Assembly: GCF_002201575.2 (NCBI RefSeq)
Contig: NC_058404.1
Location: 70,087,108-70,151,107 of the forward strand
Length of the DNA stretch: 64,000 bases
Direction: 5' to 3'
DNA from: Neomonachus schauinslandi
Taxonomy: Eukaryota; Chordata; Mammalia; Carnivora; Phocidae
The notes below the pieces were generated by a model. The model made no database searches, was not told where the DNA came from, and saw only the letters and a list, made by a program, of their open reading frames with translations. Shown one piece after another: positions 57,811 through 64,000 of this stretch. The position numbers and the translations under genes were made by a program. Within the stretch, counting starts at the first letter, position 1. Every line of letters begins with the position of its first letter.

Positions 57811-58897
57811 GAATAATTGAAGAAAATGTCAATTGTTGAGTTGATTATTTTCCTACAATTTTAAATGGAGTCCTTTTTGCTAACAAACTGTCATAATAAA
57901 ATGTAATGTCAATTGCCAATTAGGGGCAATTGCACTACAGAAAAGGCGTAGGTAGTTTTTGTCAAATCCCTGATTCTCACATGAAGATTGGTACATAAGG
58001 TGAACACTGCGTGATTTTTCTTTTACTTTATCCTCGGTATTGTGTGTTTTCCCTACTTGGGCTGTAGAATTGAAGTCTGCACGAATCCTTTCTCTAAGGG
58101 TTGCGTGATAAACACCAGCCTTGTCATTTCCCAACAGTGGCTATGTGCTTAAGCGGCAGGACTCTTGCTTCCTTGAATCGGAGTCACAGTTTCGATCCCC
58201 CACGAGTCTTTGAAAGTCATGTAAAGAGAAAGCTGAACTTTCTTTTTTTTCTGCCAAGTTGTGCTAGGATAGTCTATTATGCATTGGCATTGAGTGGGAA
58301 ACCTAGATGATAAATATACCCTGTAGGTGTGGTATTTCAAATTCCACTTGGTTTTGAAGTGCCCTGCGGAGCTAAAGGTATTATTTACTGAGCATTTCTA
58401 AAATGATTCCCTGCAATGCATTGTCGTGGGTACTTTGTCTTTCTTACCTACCTAGTGAAATGTGATTTGTTTTATAGTAAAGATATATTAAAATGACCTT
58501 TCAATCCCTGTCGCCACAAAGAGCTATTTTGAGGCCAGGAACAACAGTTTAACTACTTAAATGATGTCACCTTCTGTTTATTTTTGCCTCTTCCCTGGGG
58601 CAAAGGTCTTACGTATTCTCTACTTGCTTCTTTTGTTTCTTGTTGACTATTTTAGCTCTTGGATTGTCTTTGATTTTTATTTTAATGTATATAAATATGT
58701 AAAAGACTTCCAATGTCTTTCATTTTGTTCCTTCTCCACACCCTAGATGTTTATTCTGTTAGTTGTAGAATATTTTCAGAATTTTCCAATATGCAAATAA
58801 AAACACTAAAATGAGAAAAAGAAGACAAGACTTTTTTTTTTTTTTGGTCATTTAGACTCTATTGACAAGTCGATAGCCTAATGTAGAACTGTATTGA
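57811..58897. other. Unique DNA, no gene seen
   Basis: About 1.1 kb. T-run at 58832-58844. No repeat family or credible frame recognised. Confidence 0.45.
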
Positions 58898-58898
58898 T

Positions 58899-58922
58899 AT
58901 AGATAGGTAGATAGATGACAGG

Positions 58923-58964
<42 letters not shown>
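58899..58964. repeat. (GATA)n microsatellite
   Basis: Interrupted at the start, then about 11 pure GATA units at 58921-58964. Likely length-polymorphic. Confidence 0.95.
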
Positions 58965-59066
58965 TTTGTTACCTGGGGAAAAAAAATAGCAGAAGCAACC
59001 TTTACTATCCCATTATTAAAGTGACAAAAAATGCAAAAATCTCTATCTAAAATAAGAGATACCAAA

Positions 59067-59538
59067 TGTACCTAGAGCTGGGGCATAGGGATGCAAGAGC
59101 ACCTGGCTCCGGGGATCCCAAACAGACCAAGTTCTGCCACTGCTGCTGGCAAAATCCAAAGACAGAGAAATGAATGGTGGTGAAACAAGAAAAGAATTTA
59201 TTTCAGTGACGCCAACACTGGGAAGACAGCAGATTAAGGTCTCAAAGACTGTCTCTAAAGTGCTGAAAATACTTCCAGGTTTATGCAAGGAAAATGTGGG
59301 GCAAAGATGGTTGGGTATGTGCAGTTCAAAGTGATCTGTTGTCTTGGAGTCAATCGTGGGTGTTGTCTTTTTGACTAGGGCGGTCCACATGCTTGAAGGG
59401 GTAGTTTCTGTTCCCATCAGGGGAGGCTTTGCCCTCAGGGTCTTCCAGCTGAGCCATGAGACAGGCTGGAAAGAAAAACCCAACTAGAAAGTTTGAGGTC
59501 AAAATGGAGGCAGCCAAAGTCCTTTTTCATACCTAACA
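59067..59538 (-). mobile_element. Probable LTR, minus strand
   Basis: On the minus strand it begins TGTTAGGTATGAAAAAGG and ends CTCTAGGTACA, about 472 bp with TGT...ACA termini. A poly(A) signal AATAAA lies at 59197-59202 on the minus strand with about 130 bp of R-U5-like sequence after it. The U3 part is moderately GC-rich. The minus-strand frame through it (59043-59483) is not a known protein. No flanking duplication is clear. Family not named. Confidence 0.6.
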
Positions 59539-59732
59539 TCACAAAAAAAATGTTTGGAGTCTCTATCATATGGTAAGCATTGTGATAAACACTGCCAAAA
59601 CAGAAATATATGTACGTTGTCTAAAACATTATGGTTTGTTTCAGTACAGAGTCATCTAGTAAATTGCCCCAAATAAATTGTCTTTGAAGATATTTATTTC
59701 TCCTCCTGTGTGAAATAATTTCTTTATCCTGC

Positions 59733-60160
59733 TGTAAGAAAAATACAACAGAAATGCTACAAACCCGGTATAAGGAGAGTTAAAAAGAAAATCACAAGCC
59801 CAAAATGGTGTCACATAGGTCAAGGCCCCAAGTCAGTAAATCGAGACTTAATACCTAAGCTAACTGCAGTTTCAACTCCTGAGATATAGAAACTTTCACC
59901 AGTCACCATGGGAATTTCCTGGTCAGCACAAGAAATTTACTGATAGACCCCCTTCTGTTCCCCTTAGGAGGGTGATCTTTCCTAACAGAATGGATTCTTT
60001 GCTAATAACTTCCTTTTTCCCATTCTCTCTCTACTTGTGAAAATCTTTCCTATTCTGTACCCCTTTGGAGCTTCCATCTGCTTGCTAGATGGGATGCTGC
60101 CCAATTCATGAATCAATTAGTAAAACCAATTAGATCTTTAAAATTACTTGGTTGAAATAT
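59733..60160 (+). mobile_element. Possible old LTR, plus strand
   Basis: The 3' half (CCTTTGGAGCTTCCATCTGC, GATGGGATGCTGCCCAATTCATGAATCA, CCAATTAGATCTTTAAA) resembles the R-U5 end of an old ERV LTR that I have seen but cannot name. Start at TGTAAGAAA (59733) is a guess. No intact TATA or poly(A) signal. Confidence 0.4.
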
Positions 60161-60296
60161 TTTTTTATTTAATGGTGGGATTAGTAAGATTGGTCCATCT
60201 ATATAAATGAGACTAAAATGTTCCAGGTTGTTATTGTGTATTTGTGCTCTGCTTCCCTGTGAATTTCTTGAGTTTTTTGAGCTAGAAAATTCTAAA

Positions 60297-60475
60297 AGTG
60301 GTTTTCAAAGGATGGTTCCTAGCACAGCTGTAATAACATCACCTGGGAAATGGTCTTAGACACACATTTTCAGGCCTTAACTCAGATACACTGAACAAAC
60401 ACTCTGAGGGTGGGGCCCAGAAACTCCTATCTAATAAGCTTCTTGGTGATTCTGATAAACATTAAGTTTCCTCTA
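60297..60475. mobile_element. hAT-Charlie-type MITE
   Basis: GTGGTTTTCAAAGGATGGTTCC, AACATCACCTGGGAAATGG, CTCTGAGGGTGGGGCCCAG and GTGATTCTGATAAACATTAAG follow in the order expected for a common MER-type Charlie MITE of about 180 bp. Terminal repeats are eroded. Confidence 0.7.
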
Positions 60476-61777
60476 GCCTAACTCCCTCTTTATCAAAGGA
60501 GAACATTAATTAAAATCAAGGGAAGTCAACAAGGTCATGGAGCTAGCTAAAAAGTTGAAGAACATAGAATGTAGCACATAGTAGGAACCCAGTTATACAG
60601 TCTGACCTGTGGCATAATTAAAGCCACAAAATAATTAAATGTAAAAAATAAAATAATTTTATATCTGAACTATTTCTGAAATTTAGGGATACTGCATTAT
60701 TCTAGTACCAACACCAAACCAAAAATTGAACCTAATCTTTAAAATCACTTTGTATAATTATTTAGACTACTGATGATGACAAGATGTCTTAAGCCTAAGA
60801 TTAGGTTTCAGTCCTGAGAGGATCAGTTAGAGTTGTTAGAGAAGTTTGTTTGTTTTTGCCTTCGTCCAATCCTAATTTAAGTCTGAATTCAGGAGCTTTT
60901 TTGTTTGATTGTTGAGAAAGAATTGTAGAAGACATTAAGCAGAGAAAGAGAAATGGCAGAAAGGTCATTCCTTGGAGAAGTAATCAAAGGAGTATCTTTT
61001 AATGTATCTTTTCATGTATACACTGGAGAAAAGGTCAGTAATCAGTGAAAAGATACCATTTTGGTTGCCTTTAAGCAAATTAAATATATACATTCCAGTG
61101 TCTTCAACTGTCATTCTCTCTTCATTACTTCCCATTTGCCTACAAAAACAACCAGATGAACACTACCTTAAAAAGGAATTTGACTTCTCTAAATCTTTGT
61201 TAATCCACCATGCTGACTTCATTCTTTGGTTCACTGCAAATTTTTTATAACTACCGAATTCATACAGATTAAGAGTTGAAAACTCAGGAACCACAGAACA
61301 AATCAAAGATAAAACATAAGTTTTTGCTTGAAATAACTCTAATTAATATGCGTTTTCAGAGAGTGTATATACGCTCACTTGTTAGCCAAAGTGGTATGAT
61401 GTGCCAATTGCTTTGAAGCTTTTTAAAAAATAAAATTTTTGTAATTTTCCATTTCAGTAAATAGTCTTTTGAAGGCATAAGTACAATGAGTATTTAATAT
61501 TCCATTATATAGACATCTGATAATTTTCCAATCCCCTGTATTTAGATATTTGGGTCATACCCAACTCTTCATCATTATGCTTGATTCTGTGATGACAAAC
61601 ATCCTTGTAGTAGATAAATAATATCTTCAAGCAGTTTATCTCTGATAATATTTTAGCATAAATCTAAAAAGAAAAATTAATAAAAAACATTTAGAATTTT
61701 GTTATACATTGCAAATTGCCTTTCATACCTTCCTAGAAGTATATAATATTTACATCTAACAAGTAGTATATAAAACT
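60476..61777. other. Unique AT-rich DNA
   Basis: About 1.3 kb. Sequence near 61430-61620 (TTTCAGTAAATAGTC, ATCTGATAATTTTCCAATCC) may be an old repeat but I cannot place it. Frame 61002-61250 is unassigned. Confidence 0.4.
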
Positions 61778-61787
61778 GTTACTTCTT

Positions 61788-61957
61788 GGGGCACCTGGGC
61801 GGCTCAGTTGGTTAAGCATCTGCCTTTGGCTCATGTCCTGCTCGGCAGGGAGTCTACTTCTCCCTCTGCCCCTCCTCCCTGCTGTGCTCTCTCTCTGTTT
61901 CTCTTTCTCTCTCACATAAATGGATAAAAATATCTTAAACAAAAACCCCAAAACAAT
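61788..61957 (+). mobile_element. CanSINE with internal deletion, first of a second same-site pair
   Basis: Head GGGGCACCTGGGCGGCTCAG; the middle jumps from GGCTCATGTC to CTGCTCGGCAGGGAG, losing about 40 bp that other copies have. CT-rich block and A-rich tail follow. Flanked by GTTACTTCTT (61778-61787) and ATTACTTCTT (61959-61968). Confidence 0.92.
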
Positions 61958-61970
61958 TATTACTTCTTAA

Positions 61971-62228
61971 GGGTGCCTGGGTGGCTCAGTCAGTTGGGCT
62001 GCAGACACTTGGTTATGGCTCAGGTCGCAATCTCAGGGTCCTGGGATGGAGCCCTGCCTTGAGTGCCACCTTGAGCCCGCAATGGAGCCCTGAGCCCAGC
62101 AGCTGGGTGGGAGTCTGTTTGAGGAATGTCCCTCTCCAACTGCCTCTGCCCTTCCCTACCCCCGACATGCTCACATGCTCTCTCTCTCTCTCTAAAATAA
62201 ATAAATAAATCTTTAAAAACAAACAAAA
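61971..62228 (+). mobile_element. CanSINE long variant, second of the pair
   Basis: Head GGGTGCCTGGGTGGCTCAGTCAG and a normal CT-rich block and tail, but the middle is about 50 bp longer. It contains ATGGAGCCCTG twice (62046-62056 and 62082-62092), an internal partial duplication. Flanked by ATTACTTCTT (61959-61968) and GTTACTTCAT (62232-62241). Confidence 0.9.
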
Positions 62229-62241
62229 ATTGTTACTTCAT

Positions 62242-63170
62242 TTATATCTTTAAACATTTTATAGAGCAAATAATATTGCTGTTTCTGTTCCACTAAAATT
62301 ATGTTACTACTGTGGCAGATTAATATTTTTAAATAATTATTGGCCATTTGTTGTTCCCATTCAAGTACTTTGCCCCTTTTTAAATGATGTGTTCATATAT
62401 TTTTATTGATAAGCAAAAATCTCTTGAACATTAAAAGAAACTTTTTCATTTCTGTTATAAATGCCTACTGTCAATATTTGGAAAGAACAATTTAAGAGCA
62501 CTTAAAATTTTATTTGCATTCTTTTCTTCTCAAATTTTAAAAATCTGTATTTCTCTCCCCCTGCTACAAAAACTGCTCTTGCTAAGGGCATCCTCATGGT
62601 CAAAATACAGTTCACTCCTTCTGCATTAACTGTCTGCAGCATGAAGTCTTTTTGCCCCTGGCCTACACCTTAAAACTTTTCTACTTTGATTTCCCTGGTT
62701 CTACTTCAGTGTCTTGGACTGTCTTTTATTTCTTCTTGAGCTCCTCTTGCTTTGAAGTCTCCTGAAAAGAAAGGTTCCTCTGAGTTCTCCCCTTGCTTCT
62801 ATGCTTTAGTGTCAATATACTCATATAAAGAGTGTGTTTCCCAAGAGGCAGGAAGGTTTGGGGATCAGATTCCAAAGAATTTAGTTTTGTCTTAAATCTC
62901 CAGCTCTAGCAGCATTTTCTCACCTAGCAGATAATCCATTTTCCAAATACTACTACTACTACTAATAATAATAATAATTGAAGCCATCAGACTCTCAATA
63001 TCTAAGCACACAAATTTACCTATGTTCTTACAAATTTTCTTTCCCTCCTCTCCTGTTAGAAAAGAAAAATCCAACTACTTGCCTTGGCTAAGATATTTCC
63101 TAGACTGCTGAAAGTTGCTTAAAATAAACAAAAACAACATAAAATAACACCACCATCAAAACTCCATCAA
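62242..63170. other. Unique DNA, no gene seen
   Basis: About 930 bp. A (CTA)n(ATA)n compound run lies at 62948-62978. No family recognised. Confidence 0.4.
62948..62978. repeat. (CTA)n(ATA)n compound microsatellite
   Basis: Five ACT-type units followed by five ATA units. Confidence 0.88.
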
Positions 63171-63186
63171 GAAATAAACAACAACA

Positions 63187-63307
63187 GGTCCCTGGGTGGT
63201 TCAGATGGTTAAGTGTCTGCCTTCGGCTCAGGTCATGATCCCAGGGTCCTGGGATGGAGTCCAACATTGGGCTCCCTGATCCTTGGGAGCCTGCTTCTCC
63301 CTCTGCT

Positions 63308-63339
<32 letters not shown>

Positions 63340-63361
63340 GAATAAAAAAAAAAATCTTTAG
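63187..63361 (+). mobile_element. CanSINE, plus strand
   Basis: Head GGTCCCTGGGTGGTTCAG, long pure CT run (63310-63330), tail AATAAAAAAAAAAATCTTTA. Duplication GAAATAAACAACAACA (63171-63186) and GAAACAAACAACAACA (63362-63377), one mismatch. Confidence 0.95.
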
Positions 63362-63377
63362 GAAACAAACAACAACA

Positions 63378-63675
63378 AAATAGAAGCAGACTCATAAATA
63401 CAGAGAACTGGTGGTTGTCAAAGGGGTTGGGGGATGGGCAAGATGGATAAAGGGAATTAAGAGGTACAAACTTCCAGTTATAGAATAAATAAGTAAAGGG
63501 GTGAAAAGTACAGCATATGGAATATAATCAATAATACTTTAATTACTTTGGGTGGTGATAGATGGTGACCACATTTACCATGGTGAGCATTTTATAATAC
63601 ATGTAACTGTCAAATCACTATGTTATACACTGGAAACTAATATAATGTTATGTGTCAATTATTCTTCAATTAATT
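63378..63675 (+). mobile_element. Old L1 3' UTR (L1MA-like), plus strand
   Basis: GAAGCAGACTCATAAATACAG at 63384, AGAACTGGTGGTTGTCAAAG, GGTACAAACTTCCAGTTATAG, and GAAACTAATATAATGTTATG at the end form the common 3' UTR of old mammalian L1. About 300 bp; the SINE at 63187 inserted next to its 5' edge. Confidence 0.78.
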
Positions 63676-64000
63676 TTTTAAAACAATAATTAATTAACAT
63701 TTGGTTGCTTCAACTCAGCCCTAAAATCATTGAAATTCTGAATTTTCCACAAGAGCAAGTTCTCTTCTATCTCCTTCTCTCTTCAACAATGATGCCTTCA
63801 TAACTTATATGCTCGGGAGCCAGATCGCATGAATCCAAATCTTTACCTACTCTGACTCCAAGGCCAAATCTACAGTGTATGATACCAGGGCACAAGTCAT
63901 GGCAGTAGCTGGAAGTAGAGATAGAGTCCTAAGAAGATAATTTTTAAGATGATTATATTTACACATATTTCAAAGCTGATAGGAAGGGAAATAATTTTTT
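63676..64000. other. Unique DNA at right edge
   Basis: About 325 bp with no recognised repeat, frame or RNA gene. Confidence 0.4.

Noticed and set aside
58137..58203. tRNA-like segment with a B-box-like GTTTCGATCCC
   Set aside because: The T-arm stem does not pair (ACAGT against CCCCC) and no acceptor stem forms, so it is not called a tRNA gene or SINE head.
59043..59483. 146-codon minus-strand frame
   Set aside because: Lies within a probable LTR and shows no viral or host protein similarity that I can recognise.

Overview
This window is vertebrate nuclear DNA from a carnivore and holds no recognisable host gene. The diagnostic sign is about 30 copies of a roughly 200-bp tRNA-derived SINE (CanSINE/SINEC). 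It opens with G(G)GCGCCTGGGTGGCTCAG, carries a CT-rich segment, and ends in AAATAAATAAAATCTTT plus poly(A). The subfamilies look like those of arctoid caniforms (bears, seals, mustelids) rather than the dog-specific SINEC_Cf type; that narrower placement is from memory. Background DNA is AT-rich and CpG-poor. I see no convincing exon, tRNA, rRNA, CpG-island promoter or CRISPR array. Nearly all open frames are chance frames or transposon remnants. The window is best read as intergenic or deep-intronic DNA.

Layout. 1-1284: GC- and CpG-rich 5' UTR/promoter of a full-length-start L1 on the minus strand, running off the left edge. 1.3-9 kb: unique AT-rich DNA with SINEs, a Tigger-type DNA transposon (4.89-5.24 kb) and a twin-primed L1 tail (6.8-7.2 kb). 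9.6-15.3 kb: an old L1 ORF2 in two pieces separated by about 3 kb that contains five SINEs. 15.9-19.3 kb: an old L1 3' end, a small hAT MITE, a textbook 5'-inverted L1 and another L1 3' end ending in a GAAA microsatellite. 19.3-25 kb: mostly unique DNA plus L1 tails. 25.2-27.1 kb: old L1 3' end and an ORF1-like fragment. 27-32.4 kb: unique. 32.4-33.6 kb: endogenous retrovirus pol remnant. 35.8-37.3 kb: two probable LTRs. 38-47 kb: unique DNA with SINEs. 47.2-50.7 kb: an L1 3' end on the plus strand, then a 2.45-kb younger L1 ORF2/3' UTR on the minus strand. 51-64 kb: SINEs, MER5-type MITEs, a well-preserved solo LTR (55.9-56.3 kb), more LTRs (59.1-60.2 kb) and an old L1 3' end (63.4-63.7 kb).

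The main interest is the record of retrotransposition mechanism. Three L1 insertions show 5' inversion (twin priming) with target-site duplications. Two SINE pairs sit at one target site each, so the target repeat is present three times. One L1 insertion appears to be only about 23 bp long. The L1 5' UTR carries an antisense ATG frame of 126 codons in strong Kozak context, in a place analogous to primate L1 ORF0. I found no previously undescribed multi-gene system. All family names come from recognising sequence by eye, not from a database search.
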